Source: Nocardia rhizosphaerihabitans
GTDB taxonomy: Bacteria > Actinomycetota > Actinomycetes > Mycobacteriales > Mycobacteriaceae
Direction: 5' to 3'
NCBI RefSeq assembly: GCF_014646295.1
Contig: NZ_BMNE01000001.1
Coordinates: 558,001 to 622,000 of the forward strand
Length of the DNA stretch: 64,000 nucleotides
Made by a program: the position numbers and the translations under genes. Positions 26,639 to 34,094 of this stretch are shown here, one piece after another; position 1 is the first letter of the stretch, and every line of letters starts with the position of its first letter. The notes under the pieces were generated by a model. That model did not search any database. It saw only the letters and a program-made list of their open reading frames with translations, and was not told the DNA's origin.

Positions 26639-28147
26639 TTACCGGTTCCTTCCGTGCAGCTGTGTGACCAGGCGATCCACGAGGGCGTCGGTGGTCTTGC
26701 TGCGAGTGAACGTGGTCAGCGCCAGTGGCAGCGAAAAGCGCTGGCGCGTGGTCGCCTTGGCGTAGGTGAATTCCTTGAGACCGTCCGCACCGTGGACACG
26801 GCCGAAGCCGGAGTCACCGACCCCGCCCAGCGGCAGGCTCGTGATGGTGGCATGGGCGACATAGGCATTGATGGACGTGCCGCCCGCGCGGATCCGGTCG
26901 GCGATCTGCCTGCCGTTGTGGCGCGAGAAGACGGTGCTGCCCAGACCGTAGGACCCGGCGTTCACCCGCTCGATCGCCTCGTCCATGTCCCGCACCCGGG
27001 CGACGGTGAGGGTCGGGCCGAAGGTCTCCTCGGTGACGGCGGCGGCTTCCTCGGGGACATCGACCAGGATGGTGGGCTGCACGAACTGTCCGTCGATCGC
27101 GTCGGCACCGCCAAGCAGTGCCCGCGCGCCGCGCGCGAGCGCGTCCTCGATGTGGTGGCGGATGATCGCGATCTGCTTGGGCATGGTGATCGGCCCGATC
27201 TTGGCCGCGCCGGTACCCGCACGCAGATTCCGCGCATGGGCGACGAGTTTCGTCAGGAACTCGTCGTAGACGTCGGTGTGGACGTACACCCGCTCCACGC
27301 CGAGGCAGGTCTGGCCCGCGTTCGACATCCCGCCCCACACCGCGGCATCGGCGGCCGCGTCCAGGTCCGCGTCGGCATCGACGATCAACGCATCTTTGCC
27401 GCCGAGTTCCATCAGCACCGGCGTCAGCGTCTCCGCGCACGCGGCCATGACCCGCTTGCCGGTGGCGGTGGACCCGGTGAACCCGATCTTGCCGACACCG
27501 GACCGGCACAGGGCGGCCCCGGTCTCCCCCGGACCCGTGATCACCTGGAACACCGGCTGTTCCGGAACGACCTCGGCGAACCGCTGCGCCAGCCACAGCC
27601 CTACGCCCGGCGTGAACTCGCTCGGTTTGAACACCACGGCGTTGCCCGCGGCCAGGGCGAACGACACCGAACCCAGCGGCGTGAACACCGGGTAGTTCCA
27701 CGGTCCGATCACGCCGACCACTCCGAACGGGCGGTATTCGAGCGTGCATTCCTGGTTCACGGCGAGCAACCCGGGCCGGACCGAACGCGGGCCGAGTACC
27801 TGCCGCGCGTTGTCGGCCGCCCAGGCCAGATGTTCGAGCGCCATGGCGATTTCGAGCCGGGCGTCCGAGAGCGGCTTGCCCATCTCTTGATGAATGATCC
27901 GGGCGAGCTCGGCTCGCCCGCTGACGATTTCGCCCCGCCAGGCATCCAGCCGCCGGGCCCGCTCGGTGAATCCCAGCCCCGCCCACCAGTCCGCTGCCCG
28001 GCGCGCGTCGGCGACGGATGCCTCGACCTCGGCCGCGGCGAAGACCGGATAGCTGCCGACCACGGCGCCGGTCGCCGGCGAGATGACGTCGAATGTCGAC
28101 TCGGTCCGCGTGTGCACAGGTGCCGAAGGAATTGTTGTGCGTCCCAT
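26639..28147 (-). CDS. Aldehyde dehydrogenase (succinic-semialdehyde type family)
   Basis: A 502-residue NAD(P)-dependent aldehyde dehydrogenase. The cofactor region VIGPWNYPVFTPLGSV, the general base in LELGGKDALIV, the catalytic cysteine in NAGQTCLGVERVYV and the final segment THE-like ISLP (here ITSLPLGGVGDSGFGR) are all present. It would oxidise a fatty or other lipophilic aldehyde to the acid that the acyl-CoA synthetase then activates. It is separated from the monooxygenase gene by 2 bp and from the reductase gene by 27 bp. The exact substrate cannot be read from the sequence. Confidence 0.92.
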   Translation of the reverse strand: MGRTTIPSAPVHTRTESTFDVISPATGAVVGSYPVFAAAEVEASVADARRAADWWAGLGFTERARRLDAWRGEIVSGRAELARIIHQEMGKPLSDARLEIAMALEHLAWAADNARQVLGPRSVRPGLLAVNQECTLEYRPFGVVGVIGPWNYPVFTPLGSVSFALAAGNAVVFKPSEFTPGVGLWLAQRFAEVVPEQPVFQVITGPGETGAALCRSGVGKIGFTGSTATGKRVMAACAETLTPVLMELGGKDALIVDADADLDAAADAAVWGGMSNAGQTCLGVERVYVHTDVYDEFLTKLVAHARNLRAGTGAAKIGPITMPKQIAIIRHHIEDALARGARALLGGADAIDGQFVQPTILVDVPEEAAAVTEETFGPTLTVARVRDMDEAIERVNAGSYGLGSTVFSRHNGRQIADRIRAGGTSINAYVAHATITSLPLGGVGDSGFGRVHGADGLKEFTYAKATTRQRFSLPLALTTFTRSKTTDALVDRLVTQLHGRNR

Positions 28148-28174
28148 GGACGACCTTTCTCGTTCGTGCCCTAC

Positions 28175-29248
28175 TCAGAGATCGAGTACGAGGGATTCGC
28201 CTGCTGCGCGCGACACGCAGGTCAGCATGTGGCTGCCACGCTCGGCATCGAGGAGCTTGCGGTCGCGGTGATCCACTCGACCGGCCAGGACCCCGACCTT
28301 GCAGGTGCCGCAGAAGCCCTGTCGGCACGAGTACACGACGTCCGGCTGCACCCGGGTGATGGCGGCCAGCGCGGTTTCGTCCGCCCCGACGCGAACCGTG
28401 GTCCCCGAACGGGCCAGGGTCACATCGAACTCCCTGCCGTCGACCACCGGCGGCGCCGAGAAGCGCTCGGTGTGCAGCGAACCCGTCGGGTTCACGGCGA
28501 AAGCATGGCGTTGCGCGGCGTCGAGCACAGGCGGCGGACCGCAGACATAGATCGCCGCACCCGGTTCGGCTCTGCCGAGCAGTGCGCCCACATCGGGGGT
28601 ACCGAACTCGTCGTCCGGGCGAAGGTCGACCCAGCCGCCGCCGAGGGTGACCAGTTCGTCGAGGAACGGCATGGTTTCCCGCGAGCGGCCCAGGTAGATC
28701 AATTTCCAGCGCGCCTGCGCGCGGACTGCGGCCCGGACCATGGGCAGGATCGGCGTGATCCCGATCCCGGCCGCGATGAACAGATACGACGGCGCGGCGA
28801 TGAAGTCGAATGCGTTGCGCGGTCCGCGAATTCGAAGGTCGTCGCCCACTGCCAACCGGTCGTGGACTTCGAGCGATCCGCCCTCACCGTCGGCGATGCG
28901 GCGGACCGCGATCCGGTAGCGGCGGCGGTCCTCAGGGTCACCGCACAGCGAGTACTGGCGCTGTTTGCCGGAGGGCAGCACGATGTCGAGGTGCGAGCCG
29001 GGCCGCCACGGTGGCAGGGGTGCACGGGTCGGCGAGGTCAGCGTCAGAGCAACAACATCCACTGCGACCGGATCGATCCGGGTGATCGTCAGCGGAATCT
29101 CGAAACCGCTGTGCCGCACCGGATTCGGCCGCGAGATCAAGCCGGCGGCGCGACCCTCCACGAACAGGTGCCGGTAGCCGTCGGCCACGGCGCCCAGCGC
29201 ACGCAGCGCGGCCGGCGGGGTGTATTGCTCCACCATCGCCGCCGTCAC
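28175..29248 (-). CDS. Flavin/[2Fe-2S] oxygenase reductase (ferredoxin-NADP reductase family)
   Basis: A 357-residue electron-transfer protein. A 50-residue N-terminal extension precedes the FAD domain (WRPGSHLDIVLP, RQYSLCG), the NAD(P) domain (FIAAGIGITPILPMV, YVCGPPP) and a C-terminal plant-type ferredoxin with CRQGFCGTC plus the last Cys in HMLTC. Such one-piece reductases carry electrons from NAD(P)H to a partner oxygenase. GTG 29248 overlaps the stop of the PF10118 gene in GTGA, so the two proteins are made together and probably form a pair. It might also serve other oxygenases in the cell. Confidence 0.92.
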   Translation of the reverse strand: MTAAMVEQYTPPAALRALGAVADGYRHLFVEGRAAGLISRPNPVRHSGFEIPLTITRIDPVAVDVVALTLTSPTRAPLPPWRPGSHLDIVLPSGKQRQYSLCGDPEDRRRYRIAVRRIADGEGGSLEVHDRLAVGDDLRIRGPRNAFDFIAAPSYLFIAAGIGITPILPMVRAAVRAQARWKLIYLGRSRETMPFLDELVTLGGGWVDLRPDDEFGTPDVGALLGRAEPGAAIYVCGPPPVLDAAQRHAFAVNPTGSLHTERFSAPPVVDGREFDVTLARSGTTVRVGADETALAAITRVQPDVVYSCRQGFCGTCKVGVLAGRVDHRDRKLLDAERGSHMLTCVSRAAGESLVLDL

Positions 29249-30138
29249 TGCTCGGCCGCACGTGCCGCGGGCGAATGCGCGAGGTAGCGCAACGCGCGAT
29301 CCATCGGCCCCAGCTGTGAGGGATGGAAGCCAGGCCGCAGGTAGCGCGGGATCTCGCTGATGAACAAGCCGAAGTTCGGCACGATGCCACGGGCGGTCGC
29401 CCGAGCCAGCTGCACCGGCCAGAACGGACCCTTCCGCGGGGCAGGGTCTTTGGCGTACAGGTAGGCCGACGACACCAGGAAGGTGGCCAGCAGCGTCGCA
29501 CTGGCGGCCACCGCCGTGCGCGCTTTGCGCGCATAGCTGCCGTCGACATACATGTAGGCGTCGTAGACCACGCTGCGGTGCTCGACTTCCTCGGCGCCGT
29601 GCCAGCGGATCAGATCGAGCATGGTCGGATCCATGCCCAGGTCTTCGAACTTGTCGTTCTCGAGCAGCCACTCGCCGATGACGGCGGTGTAGTGCTCCAT
29701 CCCGGCGAACAGCGCCAGCCGCTCCTTGAGCCATTCCTCCTTGGCCCGGCCGGTCAGGCCGTGGTCACCGAGGATGCGATCGACGAACCAGGCGAAGGTC
29801 TTGATCATCGAATCGACGTCGAGGCCGATGGACTGCAGATGATCGCGCGCACCGGCGTGACTGCTGGCGTGCATCGTCTCCTGACCGACGAAACCCTGCA
29901 CCTCCTCGCGCAGCCGCTGGTCGTCGATATAGGGCAGCGCCTCGGCGAGCGCCTGTGCCATCGCGCGCTCGCCTTCCGGCAGCACCAGGTGCATGACATT
30001 GATGACGTGGGTCGCGAAGACCTCGCCGGGGATGTAGTGCATCGGCACATCACCGAAGTCGAAGTGCACGTCCCTCGCATGGATCGCGTGCGCTTCCTCG
30101 CGGTGATGACGCCTCGTTGCGTCAGAGGAGTGAGCCAT
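29245..30138 (-). CDS. PF10118 'metal-dependent hydrolase' protein with ferritin-like diiron ligand pattern
   Basis: A 297-residue protein of the family labelled predicted metal-dependent hydrolase, whose biochemistry I do not know to be established. The sequence shows four ligand positions in the spacing of ferritin-like diiron proteins: Glu57, Glu87-x-x-His90 (QETMH), Glu148 (GMEHYTAV) and Glu184-x-x-His187 (EEVEH). Glu57 to Glu87 is 30 residues and Glu148 to Glu184 is 36, as in diiron oxygenases and ribonucleotide reductase R2. A hydrophobic segment at about 211-229 (AVAASATLLATFLVSSAYLY, in outline) may be membrane-facing. It is the first gene of the operon and overlaps its reductase by 4 bp. 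A diiron oxygenase is inferred; hydrolase remains the label in databases. Confidence 0.8.
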   Translation of the reverse strand: MAHSSDATRRHHREEAHAIHARDVHFDFGDVPMHYIPGEVFATHVINVMHLVLPEGERAMAQALAEALPYIDDQRLREEVQGFVGQETMHASSHAGARDHLQSIGLDVDSMIKTFAWFVDRILGDHGLTGRAKEEWLKERLALFAGMEHYTAVIGEWLLENDKFEDLGMDPTMLDLIRWHGAEEVEHRSVVYDAYMYVDGSYARKARTAVAASATLLATFLVSSAYLYAKDPAPRKGPFWPVQLARATARGIVPNFGLFISEIPRYLRPGFHPSQLGPMDRALRYLAHSPAARAAEQ

Positions 30139-30150
30139 GCCTCAACCGTA

Positions 30151-30209
30151 CGATGCAACACAAATGATTGCAATGTTGCAGCGACAAATTGTGCAGATCT
30201 GTTGCATCG
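30151..30209. promoter_or_regulatory. Operator region with repeated TGTTGCA half-sites
   Basis: The gap between the divergent operon and the TetR gene carries TGCAACA at 30154-30160, TGTTGCA at 30174-30180 and TGTTGCA at 30200-30206. The first two form a dyad with 13-bp spacing. The outer pair is part of a perfect 10-bp inverted repeat, CGATGCAACA (30151-30160) and TGTTGCATCG (30200-30209). This is the probable binding region of the TetR regulator, controlling both directions. Confidence 0.6.
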
Positions 30210-30235
30210 GCCCGGTGGTTGATACCGTGGTCCAC

Positions 30236-30850
30236 ATGACCGCCCCGCCCGTCACCTCGACGAACACACCGGAAACCGACGATTCCGCGGCGGCGCGCAT
30301 CCTCGATGCGGCGCTGATCCAGTTCGAGCAGGTGGGCGTCAAGAAGACGACGATCGAAGACATCGCCCGTCAGGCCGGCGTCGACCGGGCCACCGTGTAT
30401 CGCCGGGTCGGCTCCCGCGACGACGTGGTCACCGCCGTGTTCGCCCGCGAAATCGCCCGGGTACTGACCGACCTGCAGAGCCTGCCGAGCAAGCACGACA
30501 ACCTCGACGACCTCGTCGCGGACATCCTCGTGACCGTCGTCGGCCGGTGGCGCGCGCACCCGCTCGTCCAGCGCCTCCTGGTGCTCGAGCCCGACCGCGT
30601 GATGCCGCACCTCACCACCGACAGCGCGCCGACCATCGCCACGTCGATCCTGACCACCGAGTCCATGCTCCGCGAAGCGATCGCCGCCGGAATGCTGGCC
30701 GAGCCACCGGACCTGCTGGCCCGCGCCGAAGTCCTGTGCCGCATCGTGCACTCGATGATCCTGGCGCCGTCCGGCCTGCTCCCGCTCCACACCGACGAAG
30801 AACTCGACGCCTTCGCCCGCGCCTACCTCGTACCGGTCATCACCCACTGA
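30236..30850 (+). CDS. TetR-family regulator of the catabolic operon
   Basis: A 204-residue regulator. The helix-turn-helix is at about residues 20-65 (AAARILDAALIQFEQVGVKK, then IEDIARQAGVDRATVYRRVGSRDD), followed by a helical ligand-binding domain. ATG 30236 is chosen because it stands close after a GATACC element and just before the domain; longer in-frame starts run through the operator. It is transcribed divergently from the seven-gene operon, and the TGTTGCA repeats lie between them. By analogy it represses both until a pathway substrate or acyl-CoA binds. Ligand and DNA binding are inferred. Confidence 0.87.
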   Translation: MTAPPVTSTNTPETDDSAAARILDAALIQFEQVGVKKTTIEDIARQAGVDRATVYRRVGSRDDVVTAVFAREIARVLTDLQSLPSKHDNLDDLVADILVTVVGRWRAHPLVQRLLVLEPDRVMPHLTTDSAPTIATSILTTESMLREAIAAGMLAEPPDLLARAEVLCRIVHSMILAPSGLLPLHTDEELDAFARAYLVPVITH

Positions 30851-30880
30851 CCGCCTGGAGATAGCCCCCCAGGGACCGAC

Positions 30881-32092
30881 CTAGGCCGCGTGGGTGAGTC
30901 GCGCGGCGGCCGCGCCGACGGTCGGTCCGGCGCTGACCAGCGTGCGCATGAACCGATCCTGTTCGCGCGCACCGCGAGTCGCCGCGCGGTCGAGCCCGCC
31001 GGGAAGCAGGCGGGTGGCCGAGCGCACCACGTTGGTGGGGATCCGCAGCGCCGGGTACCACGGCACGATCACCGTCGGCAGCCCGAGCGCACGCATGGTG
31101 TGGCGGCCGAGGAAGGTCCCCGTCACCGACAGATGCTGGGCGTAGGCGAGGCGACGCCGGATCGTGGGCAGCCGGTCGTAGTTCCACGACAACGGATCTC
31201 GTGACATCGGCACCGCGAGTTGACGGGTCGACTCGTCGGGGTCGGCCAGGGCGGACAGCGTGTGCACCAGCACGCGCACGCCGTCACGGAAGGAGCGCGG
31301 CAGCCACTGGTCCTCGACACCGAGCAGCCAGCCGACGTAGCGGACCAGGTGCGCGATCGCGTCGGTTTCGGCGGGGGTGAGCAGCAGGCCGAGCCCCATC
31401 CCGCCGATCGCCGGTGCGATGAAGGCGCCGACCAGGGTGGCCGCCATGTCGGTCTGGTTGATGGGCAGGCCCCAGTCGTCGGCCTGCCAGTCCGGCATGG
31501 CCGCCACGTGCCTGCGGACGAAGGCGTGGATGAGCCGCACCCGGATCGTGGACTGGTACCCCAGACCCAGCGGGGACAAGCCATCCTCGGACAGGACGTC
31601 CATCGCCCACTGCATCGTCTCGGCCCATCGCTGATTGGAGCCCTTTTCCAGTGCTCCCGTGCGCAACAGCGTCTTGTTGAAGCCGGAGAACTGGTAGCCG
31701 CCCAGCATGGCGACATCGCGCGCGATGTACATGCCGTCGGATCCGGCGGTGAGCATGACCTTGGCCCCGCGCACGAGTTTGTCGTGATCGACCCAGGCCG
31801 GAACGGTCTCGACCGCGGCGAAGAACTCGCGCAGCGGTTCGGGCGCCTCCGGAACCTCGGCGATGCCGTGGGTGAGCGCTCGATCGAACAGCGGGCGCAT
31901 CCGCTTCGTGCCCGCGGTGACCATCCAGTCGACCAGCCGGTCCATCGGGTCGTCGCCGGCGAGCAGGCCCTCGCCGAGCCGCTGCCATTGCACCGGGTCG
32001 GGGGCCCCGACCCCCAGCATCGCCGCGAAGCCGCCGACGACTGCCGGGGCGCGGTGGGGCCGATCGGGATGACGGGTGGGAACGGTGGCCAT
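30881..32092 (-). CDS. MpaB-family oxygenase (DUF2236)
   Basis: A 403-residue protein of the DUF2236/MpaB group, related to the haem-dependent latex-clearing protein. The conserved block VRLIHAFVRRH, with the probable haem-ligand His, and QTDMAATLVGAFIAPA are present. Fungal MpaB cleaves a farnesyl double bond, and Lcp cleaves rubber, so an oxidative attack on an isoprenoid or other lipophilic alkene is plausible. ATG 32092 follows GAGGAG by 5 nt. It is divergent from a second TetR gene with a palindrome between them. The gene ends 30 bp from the stop of the first TetR gene. Confidence 0.82.
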   Translation of the reverse strand: MATVPTRHPDRPHRAPAVVGGFAAMLGVGAPDPVQWQRLGEGLLAGDDPMDRLVDWMVTAGTKRMRPLFDRALTHGIAEVPEAPEPLREFFAAVETVPAWVDHDKLVRGAKVMLTAGSDGMYIARDVAMLGGYQFSGFNKTLLRTGALEKGSNQRWAETMQWAMDVLSEDGLSPLGLGYQSTIRVRLIHAFVRRHVAAMPDWQADDWGLPINQTDMAATLVGAFIAPAIGGMGLGLLLTPAETDAIAHLVRYVGWLLGVEDQWLPRSFRDGVRVLVHTLSALADPDESTRQLAVPMSRDPLSWNYDRLPTIRRRLAYAQHLSVTGTFLGRHTMRALGLPTVIVPWYPALRIPTNVVRSATRLLPGGLDRAATRGAREQDRFMRTLVSAGPTVGAAAARLTHAA

Positions 32093-32120
32093 CGACACTC
32101 CTCGTTGAGCGACGCAAACT

Positions 32121-32138
32121 GGATAACGAATGATATCC
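32121..32138. promoter_or_regulatory. Candidate TetR operator between mpaB-like and tetR genes
   Basis: GGATAACGAATGATATCC is an imperfect 18-bp palindrome with outer arms GGATA/TATCC. It lies 17 bp before the -10 box of the TetR gene and 29 bp before the MpaB start, so a bound protein could control both. Confidence 0.5.
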
Positions 32139-32154
32139 AAAGTAGGTCGGCTGC

Positions 32155-32160
32155 TAAAGT
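32155..32160 (+). promoter_or_regulatory. -10 box of the second tetR gene (leaderless)
   Basis: TAAAGT, then 7 nt and ATG 32168. No ribosome binding site is present. Confidence 0.5.
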
Positions 32161-32167
32161 CCTGTCA

Positions 32168-32791
32168 ATGGCGCGCGCAGAGGTGGTCCGGTCCTACCGG
32201 GGAATCAGCGCGGCGAATCGACGCGACGAACGCCGCGACAAGCTCCTCGCCGCGGGTCGGCGGATCTGGGGCGAGGCAGGCCTGTCCGACGTCACCGTGC
32301 GCCGCGTGTGCGCCGCGTCGAGCTTGACGCCGCGCTACTTCTACGAGCACTTCGCCACCAGGGACGCGCTGATCCTCGCTGTCGCCGAGCAGGTGCACGA
32401 GGAGCTGTTCACGACCATGGTCGAGGCCAGTCAGGCCGAGCCGGGTGGACTCAGGCGCAAGCTGCTGCGGGCACTGACGACCTACCTCGACGCGATCGCC
32501 GACGACCCGAGCGTCCACCGCATCCTCACCAGCGACGCGCACGGTGTCGCCGGACTCGAGGAACTCCGCGCCCGCGCCGTCGGCATCGTCACCGATCTCG
32601 TGGTGCAGTACAGCGCGGAGTTCCTCGACGACCCGGCGAATCCGGAGATCCGGCGCAGGGAAGCGCTTTTCGTCGTCGGCGGGGTCAACCAGCTCGTCGA
32701 TACCTGGCTGCGCGATCCCGGCCAGTCGACCACCGAAGTGGCCACGCTCTGCACCGAGCTCGCCCTCGCCGTGGTGAACAGGTCCGCCTGA
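32168..32791 (+). CDS. TetR-family regulator (divergent from MpaB-type oxygenase)
   Basis: A 207-residue TetR regulator. The DNA-binding domain runs from about residue 18 to 65 (RRDKLLAAGRRIWGEAG, VTVRRVCAASSLTPRYFYEHF). The C-terminal domain is helical with the segment DAIADDPSVHRILTSDAHGV, often seen in regulators of lipid or hydrophobic-compound genes. The start at 32168 is supported by the -10 box 7 nt upstream. It probably represses the divergent MpaB gene through the palindrome at 32121-32138. The ligand is unknown. Confidence 0.87.
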   Translation: MARAEVVRSYRGISAANRRDERRDKLLAAGRRIWGEAGLSDVTVRRVCAASSLTPRYFYEHFATRDALILAVAEQVHEELFTTMVEASQAEPGGLRRKLLRALTTYLDAIADDPSVHRILTSDAHGVAGLEELRARAVGIVTDLVVQYSAEFLDDPANPEIRRREALFVVGGVNQLVDTWLRDPGQSTTEVATLCTELALAVVNRSA

Positions 32792-32928
32792 CCCGGTCGT
32801 CCGACACCGCCATCCTCGCCGAGGCGATCCGATTCACCAGGGAAGTGAAAGTTTGATCTGCCTCCTCGCCGCCACGGCAGTGCCTGAAAATAGGAACAGA
32901 CACAGAGCTCAATCGCCTCTCAGGAGTC

Positions 32929-32959
32929 GTTGACAGACTGTCAACAGCACGGCTATGTT
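32929..32959 (+). promoter_or_regulatory. Promoter with palindromic operator before the APH-like/acyl-CoA dehydrogenase genes
   Basis: GTTGACAGACTGTCAAC (32929-32945) is a perfect 8-1-8 palindrome. It contains a consensus -35 TTGACA (32930-32935), with TATGTT (32954-32959) as the -10 after 18 bp. A protein bound to the palindrome would cover the -35 box. Confidence 0.6.
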
Positions 32960-33026
32960 AACGCTCATTCTCGCCTGTCGCTGAACGGACGGAAACAGCG
33001 AGGCCTGACCCCAGTTCGAGGAGAGC

Positions 33027-34094
33027 ATGTCCGAGACAGACGAGATCGACGCCGATGCCGTTCTCTCACCAGCAGATCTGACAGCGCTGGCGACCTGGAT
33101 GGATGCCCACGGTCTCGGTTCGGGCCCGTTGCTGTCTGTCGAACCGGTGACCGGCGGAACCCAGAACGTCATGGTCCGCTTCGAACGTGCAGGGCGCGAC
33201 TACATTCTGCGTCGTGGTCCGCGCCATCTCCGTCCGCGGAGCAACGACGTCATCCGGCGCGAATTCAAGATCCTGAACGCCCTCGCGACCTCGGATGTGC
33301 CGCACGCCGACCTCATCGCCGCGTGCGGCGACGAATCGGTGCTGGGCGGCGCGGTCTTCTATCTCATGGAACCGATAGCCGGTTTCAACGCCGGCGTCGA
33401 ACTTCCCGCACTCCACGAGCGCGACGTCGCCGTCCGACAAGACATGTGCCACAGCCTGATCGACGCACTGGCCCGGCTCGGCGCCGTCGACCACACCGCG
33501 GTAGGGCTCGGGGATCTCGGCCGGCCGGACGGGTTCCTCGAACGTCAGGTGCCCCGATGGCTGAGCGAACTCGACTCCTACGCTGCCTTCCCCGCGTATC
33601 CGGGCCCCGCGATCGGCCCGGTCACCGAGGTCGCGCGATGGCTCGACGAACACCGCCCCACCTCGTTTTCCCCGGGAGTGATGCACGGCGACTACCACGC
33701 GTCCAACGTGATGTTCTCCTACTCGACGCCCGATGTGGTGGCCGTCGTCGACTGGGAGATGTGCACGATCGGTGACCCACTGCTCGACCTCGGCTGGCTG
33801 CTGGCGACCTGGCAGTTGCCGGGATCGCCCCACGAGTTCGCGGGCCGATTGACCCGGGCCGGCGGGCTGCTCACCTCCCGCGAGCTGGTAGCCCGCTATG
33901 CCGAGCAGTCGAATCGCGATGTCTCGGCGATCGATTGGTACACCGTCCTGGCCTGCTTCAAACTCGGCATCGTGCTCGAGGGGAGCTACGCGCGGGCACT
34001 CGCGGGCAACGCGCCGATGAGTATCGGTGAGCGACTACACCACACGACGCTGCGCCTGTTCGAACGCGCGCAAACCCTGATGAGTGGAGAGTGA
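33027..34094 (+). CDS. APH-like phosphotransferase family protein (acyl-CoA dehydrogenase-associated)
   Basis: A 355-residue kinase-fold protein. It has the aminoglycoside phosphotransferase catalytic motif MHGDYHASNVMF and the metal-binding VVDWEM, with the nucleotide-binding segment GGTQNVMVRFERAGRDYILRR given in outline. In actinobacteria this subgroup (ACAD10/11-like) occurs beside acyl-CoA dehydrogenases and is thought to phosphorylate hydroxy-acyl-CoA intermediates, allowing their dehydration and further oxidation. ATG 33027 follows GAGGAG. The next gene, an acyl-CoA dehydrogenase, begins at its stop, which supports a joint role. A role in drug resistance is unlikely. Confidence 0.88.
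   Translation: MSETDEIDADAVLSPADLTALATWMDAHGLGSGPLLSVEPVTGGTQNVMVRFERAGRDYILRRGPRHLRPRSNDVIRREFKILNALATSDVPHADLIAACGDESVLGGAVFYLMEPIAGFNAGVELPALHERDVAVRQDMCHSLIDALARLGAVDHTAVGLGDLGRPDGFLERQVPRWLSELDSYAAFPAYPGPAIGPVTEVARWLDEHRPTSFSPGVMHGDYHASNVMFSYSTPDVVAVVDWEMCTIGDPLLDLGWLLATWQLPGSPHEFAGRLTRAGGLLTSRELVARYAEQSNRDVSAIDWYTVLACFKLGIVLEGSYARALAGNAPMSIGERLHHTTLRLFERAQTLMSGE

Noticed and set aside
26654..29287. An 877-codon open frame on the plus strand opposite the aldehyde dehydrogenase and reductase genes
   Set aside because: Antisense by-product of high GC content; the minus-strand genes have all catalytic motifs.
33027..34094. Aminoglycoside resistance kinase
   Set aside because: It has the phosphotransferase fold, but its coupling to an acyl-CoA dehydrogenase and its sequence type point to acyl-CoA metabolism.
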